This document shows, one piece after another, positions 39,633-49,912 of a DNA stretch of 64,000 nucleotides. Origin of the DNA: Nocardia camponoti (GTDB lineage Bacteria > Actinomycetota > Actinomycetes > Mycobacteriales > Mycobacteriaceae); the NCBI RefSeq assembly GCF_014646135.1, contig NZ_BMMW01000002.1:1426001-1490000 (forward strand), written 5' to 3'. The notes below the pieces were generated by a model. The model saw nothing but the letters and a program-made list of their open reading frames with translations. It was not told the origin of the DNA and made no database searches. A program made the translations under genes and the position numbers. Numbering within the stretch: position 1 is the first letter of the stretch; each line of letters begins with the position of its first letter.

Positions 39633-40652
39633 ATGACCGAAGCAGCCGCACCCGTCGCCGAGTTAAGCGCGTTGGGTACGCCGCTACGTCCGTTCCGCTT
39701 CGCGGCGGCCGGCGAGGGCAACAAGCAGGAGGGCGGCGCGCGTAAGTTCATCGCAACCGCGCAGCAGGCCGAAGAGTACGGCTACGACACCTTCGTTGTG
39801 CCCGATCATCTTGGCGACCAGATCGGTCCCATTGCCGCTCTCGGCGCACTCAGCCAGGCAACGGACAAAATCCGGCTCGGCACCTCGGTTCTCGCGAACG
39901 GCTTCCGTCACCCGGTTGTGCTCGCCAAGGAACTGGCGACCATCGACGTGCTATCCAAGGGTCGACTTGAGGTCGGCGTTGGCGCGGGCTGGATCAAGGA
40001 TGAATTCGAGAACGCTGGCATCCCGTATGAGCGTCCCGGCGTTCGCCTGGAGAAGCTCGACGAGTCGCTGACGATTCTCGACACGCTGCTGCGTGGTCAG
40101 GTGTGCAACTTCGACGGCAAGCACTACCAGGTGCACGACGTCAAGGGCACGCCTCGGCCTCGACAGGGTCCGCGTCCGCCGCTGTGTACCGGTGGCGGTG
40201 GGCCGAAGATGCTTGCCTTGGCGGCCAAGCACGCCGACATTGTTTCGGTCGTGCCGCAGACAACCAAGAACGGCAAGGGCCTGCTTTCGGGCATCACCTT
40301 GGAGAAGACGATCGAAAAGGTCGAACTCGTCAAGGCCGCTGCCGGTGACCGGTTCGCCGACATCGAACTCAACTGGGCTATCACCGCGATCGTCATCACC
40401 GACGACCGCGAGAAGACGGCCGAGATGGCGTTGCGGGCCATCGAACGTGGTCTGCACCCCGACCTTGAGGTCGACATCGAGCTCACCGTCGAACAGATTC
40501 TTGAGTCGCCTTACATCGCCATTGGCACGTTCGAGGAAATCGCCGAGCAGGTCAAGCGTGTGCGTCAACTCACTTCGATGTCGTACGTTGGCATCTTCCC
40601 CACCCAGATGGATGCTTTCGCACCGGTAATTGAGCTGCTGCGAGAGGAATGA
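39633..40652 (+). CDS. F420-dependent LLM-class oxidoreductase
   Basis: 339 residues with a luciferase-like TIM barrel. Typical stretches are AEEYGYDTFVVPDHLG, KIRLGTSVLANGFRHPVVLAKELATIDVLSKGRLEVGVGAG split by variable parts, and CTGGGGPKMLALAAKHADIVSVV. Close relatives use coenzyme F420. The substrate is unknown. It stands between the cutinase-like gene and fadD32, which are adjacent in M. tuberculosis, and has its own probable promoter, so it may be an insertion into the mycolate cluster. Confidence 0.85.
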   Translation: MTEAAAPVAELSALGTPLRPFRFAAAGEGNKQEGGARKFIATAQQAEEYGYDTFVVPDHLGDQIGPIAALGALSQATDKIRLGTSVLANGFRHPVVLAKELATIDVLSKGRLEVGVGAGWIKDEFENAGIPYERPGVRLEKLDESLTILDTLLRGQVCNFDGKHYQVHDVKGTPRPRQGPRPPLCTGGGGPKMLALAAKHADIVSVVPQTTKNGKGLLSGITLEKTIEKVELVKAAAGDRFADIELNWAITAIVITDDREKTAEMALRAIERGLHPDLEVDIELTVEQILESPYIAIGTFEEIAEQVKRVRQLTSMSYVGIFPTQMDAFAPVIELLREE

Positions 40653-40698
40653 GCGTGCCCGCTCTGTAACATCAGTCTGGTTTTTAGACATAGCCAAT

Positions 40699-40720
40699 AG
40701 CGGTCACCGCGCAGACCGCT
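40699..40720. promoter_or_regulatory. Inverted repeat upstream of fadD32
   Basis: AGCGGT (40699-40704) and ACCGCT (40715-40720) form an inverted repeat about 125 bases before fadD32, a possible operator for the fadD32-pks13-accD4 unit. It is short and could occur by chance. Confidence 0.3.
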
Positions 40721-40844
40721 CGAAAATCCGCAGGTTGTCAGGTCCGAACTGACACGCCGGTGGCGATAGCGAGTCGAGGCCTCACAGGCGTTCGTGCCGT
40801 CAACAAGCGCGCCTGGGTTTTTGCGCCTCGGAGGAGAAGAAGGA

Positions 40845-42752
40845 ATGGAAGAGACTTTCGACGACTACCTGGACGAGACCGGGAATATTCGTATTCCCGA
40901 GGGCGCGACCCTGGTCGATCACGTCGAGAAGCACACCCGAAATGATGCGAACACGCTCGCGTACCGCTACATCGACTATTCGCGGGAACGCGATGGCGAG
41001 GTGCACGAGCTCACGTGGCAGGAGTTCGGTGTTCGGCTGCGCGCGGTGGCCGCTCGCCTCCAGCAGGTCACGAACCCGGGCGACCGGGTCGCGATTCTCG
41101 CGCCGCAGGGCCTCGATTACGTGATCTCCTTCTTCGCCGCGATCTACGCGGGCACCATTTCGGTGCCGCTGTTTGATCCGGAGGAGCCGGGCCACACCGA
41201 CCGACTGCACGCGGTGCTCGGCGACTGTGAACCTGCCGCGATCTTGACCGCCACCTCTTCGGCGGCTGGCGTTCGGCAGTTCTTCCGCGGCCTTCCCGCC
41301 GCGCAGCGTCCGCGCATCATCGCCGTCGACGCGATCCCCGACACGCTCGGTGATTCGTGGGTGCGTCCCGATACCGCGATCGACGACATCGCCTACTTGC
41401 AGTACACGTCGGGTTCCACCCGTGTGCCTGCCGGCGTTGAGATCACCCACCGTGGCGTTGGCACCAACCTGCTGCAGATGATCAATTCGCTGAACATGAA
41501 CGAGAACTCGCGCGGCGTCACCTGGCTGCCGTTGTTCCACGACATGGGTCTGCTCACGGTGATCCTGCCTGCCGTCGGCGGCAAGTTCATCACCATCATG
41601 TCGCCGAGCGCGTTCGTGCGTCGCCCGTCGCGCTGGATCAACGAGCTCGCCGCCGTTTCCGACGGCGCTGGCACGTTCGCGGCCGCGCCGAACTTCGCGT
41701 TCGAACACGCCGCGGCGCGTGGCGTGCCGAAGGCTGGCGAGACGCTCGACCTGTCGAACGTGATCGGCCTGATCAACGGTTCTGAGCCGGTCACCGTTTC
41801 GTCGATGCGCAAGTTCAACGAGGCGTTCGCGCCCTACGGCCTGCCCAAGACCGCGATCAAGCCCTGCTACGGCATGGCTGAGGCGACGTTGTTCGTTTCG
41901 GCGACGCGCTCCGAAGACGAAGCCAAGTACGTCTACGTCGACCGCGACGAGCTCAACCGTGGCCGCATGGTCCGCGTCGAGCAGGGTGCTGAGAACGCCA
42001 TCGCCCAGGTTTCCTGCGGCTACGTCGGTCTTTCGCAGTGGGCCGCGATCATCGATCCCGAGTCGGCCGACGGCGGCGAAGGTCGCGAGCTGCCCGACGG
42101 TCACGTCGGCGAGATCTGGCTGCACGGCAACAACATGGGCATCGGCTACTGGGGTCGCCCCGACGAGTCGACCAAGACCTTCCGCAACCGCGTCACCGAG
42201 CGTCAGCCCGGCGGCCACACCGAAGGCACGGCCACCGACGCCGACTGGATGCGCACCGGCGACTTCGGCGTGTACTTCGACGGCGAGCTTTACATCACCG
42301 GTCGCGTGAAGGACCTGGTGATCGTCGACGGTCGCAACCACTACCCGCAGGACCTTGAGTTCTCCGCGCAAGAAGCGTCTACGTCGCTGCGTCCCGGCTT
42401 CGTCGCCGCGTTCGCCGTGCCCGCTAACCAGCTGCCCGCCGTTGTCTTCGACGACAACAACTCGGGGCTGCGTTTCGACGCCGATGATGCCTCTGAGCAG
42501 CTCGTTATCGTCGCCGAGCGTGGTCCGGGTGCCGGTAAGGCCGACCCCGGCCCGATCGCCGACGCGGTGCGTGCCGCGGTGTCGCAGCGGCACGGTGTGA
42601 CCGCGCGCGACATCCTGCTTGTGCCTGCCGGATCGATCCCGCGCACGTCGTCGGGCAAGATCGCGCGCCGCGCATGCAAGGCCGCTTATCTAGAGGGAAC
42701 GCTTCGCGGTGGTTACACACAGCAGGCTTTCCCCGATGCACCGGAAGAGTAA
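40845..42752 (+). CDS. fadD32: Long-chain fatty acyl-AMP ligase FadD32
   Basis: 635 residues, close to the 637 of the M. tuberculosis protein. AMP-binding motifs: [18 protein letters not shown], the [12 protein letters not shown] acyl site, and a C-terminal [19 protein letters not shown]; the sequence ends with the conserved Lys region [11 protein letters not shown]. It activates the meromycolic acid as acyl-AMP and loads it on Pks13. The ATG at 40845 has GGAGGAG eight bases upstream; the frame from 40794 does not. Confidence 0.96.
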   Translation: MEETFDDYLDETGNIRIPEGATLVDHVEKHTRNDANTLAYRYIDYSRERDGEVHELTWQEFGVRLRAVAARLQQVTNPGDRVAILAPQGLDYVISFFAAIYAGTISVPLFDPEEPGHTDRLHAVLGDCEPAAILTATSSAAGVRQFFRGLPAAQRPRIIAVDAIPDTLGDSWVRPDTAIDDIAYLQYTSGSTRVPAGVEITHRGVGTNLLQMINSLNMNENSRGVTWLPLFHDMGLLTVILPAVGGKFITIMSPSAFVRRPSRWINELAAVSDGAGTFAAAPNFAFEHAAARGVPKAGETLDLSNVIGLINGSEPVTVSSMRKFNEAFAPYGLPKTAIKPCYGMAEATLFVSATRSEDEAKYVYVDRDELNRGRMVRVEQGAENAIAQVSCGYVGLSQWAAIIDPESADGGEGRELPDGHVGEIWLHGNNMGIGYWGRPDESTKTFRNRVTERQPGGHTEGTATDADWMRTGDFGVYFDGELYITGRVKDLVIVDGRNHYPQDLEFSAQEASTSLRPGFVAAFAVPANQLPAVVFDDNNSGLRFDADDASEQLVIVAERGPGAGKADPGPIADAVRAAVSQRHGVTARDILLVPAGSIPRTSSGKIARRACKAAYLEGTLRGGYTQQAFPDAPEE

Positions 42753-42777
42753 TTGGCCCGACCGGTTCGTAGTGCGG

Positions 42778-42805
42778 CCCGCGCGCTTGTCGTAAAGCGC
42801 GCGGG
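42778..42805. other. Hairpin between fadD32 and pks13
   Basis: An 11-base perfect stem CCCGCGCGCTT (42778-42788) and AAGCGCGCGGG (42795-42805) with a six-base loop, in the 102-base gap of an otherwise continuous operon. There is no T-tract, so it may stabilise RNA or lower read-through and is not a full terminator. Confidence 0.55.
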
Positions 42806-42854
42806 CGGCATTCCACGGCGCGCCCGGTAGACCAACAGGTAGCTTGAGGAATTG

Positions 42855-45800
42855 ATGGCTGACAACGAGGGCACGCCCACCCAGAATGATCCCGCCGAGC
42901 TTTCGGTTGCCGAGTTGCGCGAATGGTTGCGTAACTGGGTTGCCGAGGCGACCGGCCAGTCGATCGACGCGATCACCGTCGATCGACCGATGGAAGAGTT
43001 CGGGCTCGCGTCACGCGACGCGCTCGCCCTCGGTGGCGACATCGAGGAACGCACCGGCGTCATCCTCACGCCGACCGTGGTTTACCAACACCCGACCATC
43101 GCTTCGCTCGCCGAGGTGATCGTCAACGGTGAGCCTGAACCTGAGGCCGAAGACGCGTCGGATTACACGGCGGCGTTCACGCCGTCGGAAGCGCACGACA
43201 TCGCCGTTGTCGGGTTGTCGACGCGTCTGCCGGGTGCGGGAACCACGCCTGAGTCCACGTGGGAATTCATCATCGGACGTGGTGACGCGATCCGTGAGCT
43301 GCCTGAAGGTCGCTGGGATGAGTTCCGTGGCGACGCCAAGATGGTCGAGACCATCGACAACGCCAACACCCTCGGTGGCTACCTCGATCAGGACGTGATC
43401 AAGGGCTTCGACGCTGAGTTCTTCGCGATGTCGCCGGTCGAGGTTGAGCGTGTCGACCCGCAGCAGCGCCTGATGATGGAACTCACCTGGGAAGCGCTTG
43501 AGCACGCGCGCATCCCGGCTTCCGACCTCAAGGGCGAGAAGGTCGGCGTTTTCGTCGGCTCGTCTACCAGCGATTTCCAGCTCATCGCCGCGCTTGGGCT
43601 CGGTGACCGCGACCCGAACCTGCCGCTGTCGGCTGAGGCGTACTCGCTGCTCGGCGCGTCGACGGGCATCATCGCCAACCGCGTTTCGTACTTCTTCGAC
43701 TTCCGTGGCCCGTCAGTCACGATCGACACCGCGTGCTCGTCGACGATCGTCGCCGTGCATCAGGCGGTTCGCTCGCTGCGTGACGGCGACGCCGACGTCG
43801 CCCTCGCCGGTGGCGTGAACATGATCCTCGCGCCCGTCGCGACGCTTGGGTTCGACATCAACGGTGCCGTCTCCAAAGACGGCCACATCAAGGCGTTCTC
43901 TTCCGACGCCGACGGCATGGTCCGCTCCGAGGGCGCTGGCCTCGTCGTGTTGAAGCGTCTCGCCGACGCCGAACGCGACGGCGACCACATCTACGGCGTG
44001 GTCAAGGGCTCGGCGGTGAACTCCGACGGTCGCTCGAACGGCCTGTTCGCCCCGAACCCCGACGCCCAGGCCGACGTGCTGCGCGCGGCCTACCGCGACG
44101 CCGGCATCGCGCCCAACACCGTCGACTACATCGAGGCGCATGGCACCGGCACCCCGATCGGCGACCCGATCGAAGCCGACGCGCTCGCTCGCGTTATCGG
44201 TCGCGGTCGCGACGCCGATAAGCCCGCGCTGCTCGGTTCGGCGAAGACCAACTTCGGCCACCTTGAGTCCGGCGCTGGTGCGGCGAGCCTCGCGAAGGTG
44301 CTGATGTCGTTCCAGCACAACGTGATTCCGCCGAACATCAACTACGCGGGACCGAGCCCGTACATCCCGTTCGAGCAGGCGAACCTCAAGGTTGTCGACG
44401 AGCCGACTGAGTTCCCGCGCTACAGCGGCGTTGCGACGGTTGGTATTTCGGGCTTCGGTTTCGGCGGAACGAACGCGCACGTGGTGTTGCAGGAGTACGT
44501 GCCCGCCGGTGCCGGTGCTTCGGAAGATGTTGTCGCGCTTGTGGATTCGTCCGAGGACGAGGTTGTCGCCGAAGCTGAGGCCATCACGGCGGAAGCTGTT
44601 GAGCCAGAACCGGAATGGTCGACCGACCGCGTCGAGCCGCTTCCGGTCATCCTCGCAGTTTCGGCCTACCTGCCCTCGCGTCGTAAGCGTGCGGCTGCCG
44701 AGCTGGCTGACTGGCTCGAAGGCCCCGGTGCCGATGTGCCGCTGACCGACGTCGCCCGTTCGCTCGCCAAGCGCAGCCACCAGCGTTCGCGTGGTGTCGT
44801 GCTGGCGAAGACACACGAAGAAGCCATCGCTGGCCTGCGCGCGATCGCCGAAGGCAAGCCGGGCGCTGGCGTTTTCACCGCCGACTCGCCCGCGTCGAAC
44901 CCGCCCGTGTGGGTGATGTGTGGCTTCGGCGCGCAGCACCGCAAGATGTCGAAGCAGCTTTACGGCGAGAACGCGATCTTCCGCAAGACCGTCGACGAGG
45001 TCGATGAGCTGGTCCAGGACGAAGCCGGTTACTCGATTCGCGAGATGTTCCTCGATGACGAGCAGGACTACGACGTCGGCACCTGCCAGGTCGGTATCTT
45101 CACCACCCAGCTCGGCCTCGCCGCCGTGTTGCGTGCCCACGGCGCGGAACCTGCTGCGGTAGTTGGGCATTCGATGGGTGAGGTTGCTGGCGCGTACATC
45201 GCCGGTGGTCTGACGCTCGAAGACGCGGTGCGCGTGATTTGCGCCCGTTCGCGCCTGATGGGCGAGGGCGAGCAGATGATCGACGAGAACGACGTGCGCA
45301 ACATGGCGCTTGTCGAACTGTCGGCGCACGCCGTCGCTGAGCTGCTGCCGCGCTTCCCCGACGTGGAGTGCGCGGTTTACGCCGCGCCGACCAACACCGT
45401 GATTGGCGGCCCGCGCGACCAGGTCGAGCAGATCGTCGCCGAGGTTGAGGGCATGGGCAAGTTCGCCCGCATCCTGCCGACGCGCGGTGCCGGTCATACG
45501 TCGCAGATGGACCCGCTGCTCGGCGAACTCGCCGCTGAACTCGCTGGTATCGAGCCTGCCCCGCTGAAGTTGGGCCTGTACTCGACCGTGCACGAGGGCC
45601 TGTTCTTCAAGCCTGGTTCGCCCGCGCTGCACGACGAGCCGTACTGGGTGAAGAACATGCGCCACTCGGTGTACTTCACCAACGCGATCAAGGCGGCGGT
45701 CGACTCCGGGCACACCACCTTCCTTGAGCTCGCGCCGAATTCCGTTGCGCTGATGCAGGTTTTGGGCACGACGTTCGCGGCCGGTGTGCACGACGCGCAG

Positions 45801-47939
45801 CTCATCCCGACGCTTAAGCGCAAGGAAGACGAGTCCGCCGCGGTTATCGGCGCGCTCGCGCAGCTTTACGTGCACGGCCACGCGGTCGACCTGTCGTCGC
45901 TGCTGCCCGCTGGCGATTTCGCCGACGTGCCGCGTACGGCGTTCGTCCGCAAGGAGTACTGGCCCAAGGCGCAGGTCGCTTCGGGTAGCGGCAACGGTCG
46001 GATTCCGGGCGCGCACGTCGCGACGCCGGACGGTCGGCACGTGTGGGAGGTCCAGGCTGCTTCGGTCAGCGACCTCACGCTGCTCGTGAAAGCCGCTGCC
46101 TCGCAAGTGCTTTCGGATGTCGCCCTTGGTGCTTCGCATGCGCATGGCACCGTGCCCACGTCCGGCACGCTGACCACCACGCTCACCCCGCACCTCGGTG
46201 GCGCGTCGGTGCAGGTGCACGCGAAGACCCCCGTCGGCTTCACCCTGCTGTTCGACGCGGTTGTCACCTCGGGTGATCCGCTGCCAGAACCTGTTGTCGC
46301 CGTTGCTGATTCGGTTGTCGCCGAGCCCACCGCCGCGGAAATCGCCATCGCGACCTCCGACCGCTGGGACCCCGCCGGTTCGGAAACCATCGAGCAGCGA
46401 CTGTGCGTCATCGTCGCCGAATCGATGGGTTACGCCGTCGAAGACCTGCCGATGGAAATCCCGCTCATGGAGCTTGGTCTCGACTCGCTGATGGCGATGC
46501 GCATCAAGAACCGCGTTGAGTACGAGTTCGACATCCCGCAGTTGCAGGTGTCGGCGGTGCGCGACGCGAGCCTCAACGAGGTGTCGAAGGTGCTGCGCTA
46601 CGCGATCGAGCACCGCGACGAGGTCGCCGCGATGGCCGAGAAGCAGGCTGCCGCGCGTGCGGCTGGCGAAGACGTTGAGCTTGGTGTCGACGCTGACTTC
46701 GTCGAGAAGGCGCGTCAGGCGATTGCCGCTGGGGCTGACCCGTTGGCTGTTGCCAAGGATGCTGGACTCGCGGAACCTGTTGTTGCTGAAGCGGATTCGG
46801 CTCCCGTCGAAGAGGTCGTCGACATCGACTACTTCGCCGACGCCGCCGCTGGCGACGAGGACAACGTTCCGCCACGTGACGCTCCGGAACGGTTGACTTA
46901 TGCCACCTGGGCCGTCGTCACCGGCACGTCGCCCGGCGGCATCTTCAACACGCTGCCGATCCTCGAAGAGGACGTCGCGGAGAAGCTGGCAGCAAGGCTT
47001 ACTCAGCGCATCGGCGAGGAAATCACCGTTGACGACGTGCTCGACTGCGAAACCATCGAAGCGCTCTCCGACATCGTCCGCCAGAAGCAGGACATTGGCG
47101 CCGAGATCGAAGGCTTCGTCCGTCCGCTGCGTGCCCGTGAAGATGGCTCCGACGCGGTCCCGGTCTTCGTGTTCCACCCCGCCGGTGGCAACACGCTCGT
47201 CTACGAGCCACTGCTGAAGCGTCTGCCCGCTGGCACGCCCATGTACGGACTTGAGCGAGCCGACGGTTCGATCGAAGAACGTGCCCGGCAATACGTGCCT
47301 GAGCTGCGCAAGATCCAGGGCGAAGGGCCATACGTGCTCTACGGCTGGTCGCTTGGTGCGGTGCTCGCGTTGCAGGTCGGACAGTTGCTTCGTGAAGAGG
47401 GTGCTGACGTGCGGTACGTGGGTCTTATTGACCTCGCGCGTACGGTTGAGGACGAGGACAACAGCCCCCAAGAGCGGTTGCGTCGTCTTGAGCGCTACCA
47501 GACGTTCGCGAAGAAGAACTACAATGTTCCGGGCGAATTGGATCGTGAGCAGCTAGAAGAACTGGCTGCGGCGTCTGATGCCGAACAATTTTCGATGATT
47601 ACCGACCTCGTGAAGCTTTCTGGTGCGAAGATTCCCGGTGGCGTGCTGGAACATCAGCGCACCTCCTGGCTTGAGAATCGCGCGCTTGCCGAAGCGAGGC
47701 CGAGTCAGTACGACGGCGACGCCGTGCTGTACCTGGCTGATCGCTACCACGATGGCGCGATCGAACTCGAACCTCGATTCGCCAACCGCAGGCCCAACGG
47801 CGGCTGGGATGAATTCATCCCGAACCTGGAGGTCGTCCACATCCCGGGCGATCACCTCCAGATCGTCGATGAGCCACGGGTCGGCCAGATTGGCGCCGAC
47901 CTCGCCGCCAAGCTCGCGGCTATCTCTCCAAAGGACTAA
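42855..47939 (+). CDS. pks13: Polyketide synthase Pks13 (mycolic acid condensase)
   Basis: 1694 residues. Order: N-terminal ACP (phosphopantetheine Ser53 in FGLASRDAL), ketosynthase (residues 112-540; active Cys294 in DTACSS), acyltransferase (about 690-1010; Ser773 in GHSMGE), second ACP (Ser1211 in GLDSLMA) and thioesterase (about 1430-1690; Ser1499 in GWSLGA). All key residues are present. The protein joins the meromycolyl chain from FadD32 to a carboxylated alpha-chain and moves the product to trehalose. It is slightly shorter than the 1733 residues in M. tuberculosis, mainly in linkers. The ATG at 42855 is preceded by GAGGAA; a TTG just before it is less likely. Three bases separate it from accD4. 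Confidence 0.97.
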   Translation: MADNEGTPTQNDPAELSVAELREWLRNWVAEATGQSIDAITVDRPMEEFGLASRDALALGGDIEERTGVILTPTVVYQHPTIASLAEVIVNGEPEPEAEDASDYTAAFTPSEAHDIAVVGLSTRLPGAGTTPESTWEFIIGRGDAIRELPEGRWDEFRGDAKMVETIDNANTLGGYLDQDVIKGFDAEFFAMSPVEVERVDPQQRLMMELTWEALEHARIPASDLKGEKVGVFVGSSTSDFQLIAALGLGDRDPNLPLSAEAYSLLGASTGIIANRVSYFFDFRGPSVTIDTACSSTIVAVHQAVRSLRDGDADVALAGGVNMILAPVATLGFDINGAVSKDGHIKAFSSDADGMVRSEGAGLVVLKRLADAERDGDHIYGVVKGSAVNSDGRSNGLFAPNPDAQADVLRAAYRDAGIAPNTVDYIEAHGTGTPIGDPIEADALARVIGRGRDADKPALLGSAKTNFGHLESGAGAASLAKVLMSFQHNVIPPNINYAGPSPYIPFEQANLKVVDEPTEFPRYSGVATVGISGFGFGGTNAHVVLQEYVPAGAGASEDVVALVDSSEDEVVAEAEAITAEAVEPEPEWSTDRVEPLPVILAVSAYLPSRRKRAAAELADWLEGPGADVPLTDVARSLAKRSHQRSRGVVLAKTHEEAIAGLRAIAEGKPGAGVFTADSPASNPPVWVMCGFGAQHRKMSKQLYGENAIFRKTVDEVDELVQDEAGYSIREMFLDDEQDYDVGTCQVGIFTTQLGLAAVLRAHGAEPAAVVGHSMGEVAGAYIAGGLTLEDAVRVICARSRLMGEGEQMIDENDVRNMALVELSAHAVAELLPRFPDVECAVYAAPTNTVIGGPRDQVEQIVAEVEGMGKFARILPTRGAGHTSQMDPLLGELAAELAGIEPAPLKLGLYSTVHEGLFFKPGSPALHDEPYWVKNMRHSVYFTNAIKAAVDSGHTTFLELAPNSVALMQVLGTTFAAGVHDAQLIPTLKRKEDESAAVIGALAQLYVHGHAVDLSSLLPAGDFADVPRTAFVRKEYWPKAQVASGSGNGRIPGAHVATPDGRHVWEVQAASVSDLTLLVKAAASQVLSDVALGASHAHGTVPTSGTLTTTLTPHLGGASVQVHAKTPVGFTLLFDAVVTSGDPLPEPVVAVADSVVAEPTAAEIAIATSDRWDPAGSETIEQRLCVIVAESMGYAVEDLPMEIPLMELGLDSLMAMRIKNRVEYEFDIPQLQVSAVRDASLNEVSKVLRYAIEHRDEVAAMAEKQAAARAAGEDVELGVDADFVEKARQAIAAGADPLAVAKDAGLAEPVVAEADSAPVEEVVDIDYFADAAAGDEDNVPPRDAPERLTYATWAVVTGTSPGGIFNTLPILEEDVAEKLAARLTQRIGEEITVDDVLDCETIEALSDIVRQKQDIGAEIEGFVRPLRAREDGSDAVPVFVFHPAGGNTLVYEPLLKRLPAGTPMYGLERADGSIEERARQYVPELRKIQGEGPYVLYGWSLGAVLALQVGQLLREEGADVRYVGLIDLARTVEDEDNSPQERLRRLERYQTFAKKNYNVPGELDREQLEELAAASDAEQFSMITDLVKLSGAKIPGGVLEHQRTSWLENRALAEARPSQYDGDAVLYLADRYHDGAIELEPRFANRRPNGGWDEFIPNLEVVHIPGDHLQIVDEPRVGQIGADLAAKLAAISPKD

Positions 47940-47942
47940 TTA

Positions 47943-49487
47943 GTGAGCACGACCGCAGAAAAGCTAGCCGACCTGCGCGAACGCCTTGAGCTTTCGCTTG
48001 AGCCGGCGGGCGCGAAGGGCATTGAGAAGCGCGCGCGCAAGGGCATCCCCAGCGCGCGCGACCGGATCAACATGCTGCTCGACCCGGGCACGTTCATTGA
48101 GATCGGTGGGCTTGTTCGCAGCGCTGGCGATCCGAAGGCGCTGTACAGCGATGGTGTTGTCGCTGGTCACGGGCTTGTTGATGGTCGTCCGGTCGCGGTG
48201 TTCTCCCACGACCAGACCGTTTACGGCGGTTCGGTTGGCGAGGCGTTCGGCCGCAAGCTGTGTGGGTTGATGCAGTACGCGTCGAAGGTCGGCATTCCGC
48301 TCGTCGGTATCAACGACTCCGGCGGCGCGCGCGTGCAGGACGCGATCAGTTCGCTGGCGTGGACCGCGTGGTTGGCGACCAACGTCGAACCGCTTTCGGG
48401 CATGGTCCCGCTTGTTTCGGTGCTTTTCGGCAACTGCGCTGGTGGCGCGGTTTACCAGCCCATCTGCACCGACGTGGTTGTTGCGACCGAGGACACGAAG
48501 ATGTTCGTCACCGGTCCCAAGATCATCAAGGAGGTCACGGGCGAAGACGTGAGCCTTGAGGAGCTTGGCGGCGCGCGCACCCAAGCCGAGAACGGCAACA
48601 TTCACCACGTCGCCAAGGACGAGGCCGCCGCGTTCGAGTGGGTGCGTGAGTACCTTTCGTACATGCCGAGCAGCTGCCAGGAGCTGCCGCCGATCGTGAA
48701 CCCGGGCCTTGAGCCCGAGATCACCGACACCGACCGCGAGTTGGATTCGATCATCCCCGACTCCGACAACGCCGGTTACGACATGCACGACGTGCTGCTG
48801 CGCATCTTTGACGACGGCGAGTTCAAGGAAATCAGCGCCGACACCGGTCGCAACATCATCACCGGTTTCGCGCGCGTTGATGGTCGTAGCGTCGGCGTTG
48901 TCGCGAACCAGCCGCTCGCGTCGGCAGGCGCGCTCGACGCTAAGGCGTCCGACAAGGCATCGCACTTCGTTCGCCTGTGCGACGCGTTCGAAATCCCGTT
49001 GATCTTCGTCGTCGACACCCCGGGCTTCCTGCCTGGTGTTGAGCAGGAAAAGGTTGGCGTGATCAAGCGCGGCGGCCGCTTCCTCTTCTCGTACGTCGAG
49101 GCGAGCGTCCCGAAGATCACCTTGGTCGTTCGTAAGTCGTACGGCGGCGGTTACGCGGTGATGGGTTCCAAGCAGCTCGGCGCCGACATCAACCTGGCAT
49201 GGCCGACGGCCCGCATCGCGGTGATGGGCGCTGAGGGCGCGGTTGGCCTGTTGGGCGCGGCCCAGCTGGCGGCGGCCCCGGAAGACCAGCGCGCCGCAAT
49301 CCGCCAGAACTTGATCGACTTCTACAACACCAACATCGCGACCCCGTGGATCGCGGCAGAACGCGGCTTCATCGACGCGGTAATCGAGCCATCAACCACG
49401 CGCTTGGAACTCCGCAAGGCCCTGAAGTTGTTGCAGGACAAGAAGATCCAACGAAACCCCCGCAAGCACCACGTGCTGCCGATGTAG
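47943..49487 (+). CDS. accD4: Acyl-CoA carboxylase carboxyltransferase subunit AccD4
   Basis: 514 residues with the two-part carboxyltransferase fold. N-terminal: [14 protein letters not shown] and [14 protein letters not shown]-terminal: [16 protein letters not shown] and [17 protein letters not shown]. Together with biotinylated AccA3 and AccD5 it carboxylates the long-chain acyl-CoA used by Pks13 as extender. It is the ortholog of Rv3799c and ends the fadD32-pks13-accD4 operon. The start is GTG, three bases after the pks13 stop. Confidence 0.95.
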   Translation: MSTTAEKLADLRERLELSLEPAGAKGIEKRARKGIPSARDRINMLLDPGTFIEIGGLVRSAGDPKALYSDGVVAGHGLVDGRPVAVFSHDQTVYGGSVGEAFGRKLCGLMQYASKVGIPLVGINDSGGARVQDAISSLAWTAWLATNVEPLSGMVPLVSVLFGNCAGGAVYQPICTDVVVATEDTKMFVTGPKIIKEVTGEDVSLEELGGARTQAENGNIHHVAKDEAAAFEWVREYLSYMPSSCQELPPIVNPGLEPEITDTDRELDSIIPDSDNAGYDMHDVLLRIFDDGEFKEISADTGRNIITGFARVDGRSVGVVANQPLASAGALDAKASDKASHFVRLCDAFEIPLIFVVDTPGFLPGVEQEKVGVIKRGGRFLFSYVEASVPKITLVVRKSYGGGYAVMGSKQLGADINLAWPTARIAVMGAEGAVGLLGAAQLAAAPEDQRAAIRQNLIDFYNTNIATPWIAAERGFIDAVIEPSTTRLELRKALKLLQDKKIQRNPRKHHVLPM

Positions 49488-49501
49488 GGTTTTGCTGTTG
49501 A

Positions 49502-49538
49502 GGATGGGCCGTCTCGGGTATGTCGAGGCGGCCCATCC
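49502..49538 (+). terminator. Hairpin after accD4
   Basis: Stem GGATGGGCCG (49502-49511) and CGGCCCATCC (49529-49538) with inner CTCG/CGAG pairs. It has no T-tract, so it is a probable but non-canonical terminator of the mycolate operon. Confidence 0.6.
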
Positions 49539-49609
49539 GCGTCTCCCACGTCCGGATGATTCCTTGCGGCACAAGCACCGAAGTGTCGACGAGGTAGACG
49601 GGCCAGGCG

Positions 49610-49768
49610 TTAAGGTGCGTCGGTCCGCCGAGCCTCTTCTTCCAGTTGGGATAGGTCGCGCGCACCAGCGCGCCACCCCTGAGCGGATTCGCTGACATCG
49701 ACCGCAACGCTGTCAAAGGCCCTCATGATCGCATCGGAGAGCCACTCGTCGTTACCGTCCGCACTCAT
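49610..49768 (-). CDS. Small hypothetical ORF, possibly antitoxin remnant
   Basis: A 52-codon ORF on the minus strand beginning MSADGNDEWLSDAI and ending ARRTDAP. Just downstream another minus-strand frame reads VYLVDTSVLVPQ, similar to the start of PIN-domain (VapC) toxins, but it runs into the accD4 antisense region after about 30 residues. Together this could be the remains of a toxin-antitoxin pair. Neither piece has a clear ribosome site, and a chance ORF is quite possible. Confidence 0.25.
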   Translation of the reverse strand: MSADGNDEWLSDAIMRAFDSVAVDVSESAQGWRAGARDLSQLEEEARRTDAP

Positions 49769-49912
49769 ACGGGTCATGCATCAAGGATGCGCCATCGGAT
49801 GGGGATTTAACACACCAATTCAGACTGAATGCGGTGCTTCGCAGCCACAATTGTGCGGCCGAGCGTGCCGAGAACTGACGGATGAATGCGATGCTCCGGG
49901 GTCTGTCGAGAG

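Noticed and set aside
40800..42593. 597-codon minus-strand ORF opposite fadD32
   Set aside because: Antisense shadow of a well-supported gene.
43713..47471. 1252-codon minus-strand ORF opposite pks13
   Set aside because: Antisense shadow caused by high-GC codon bias; no domains, while the + strand has a complete Pks13.
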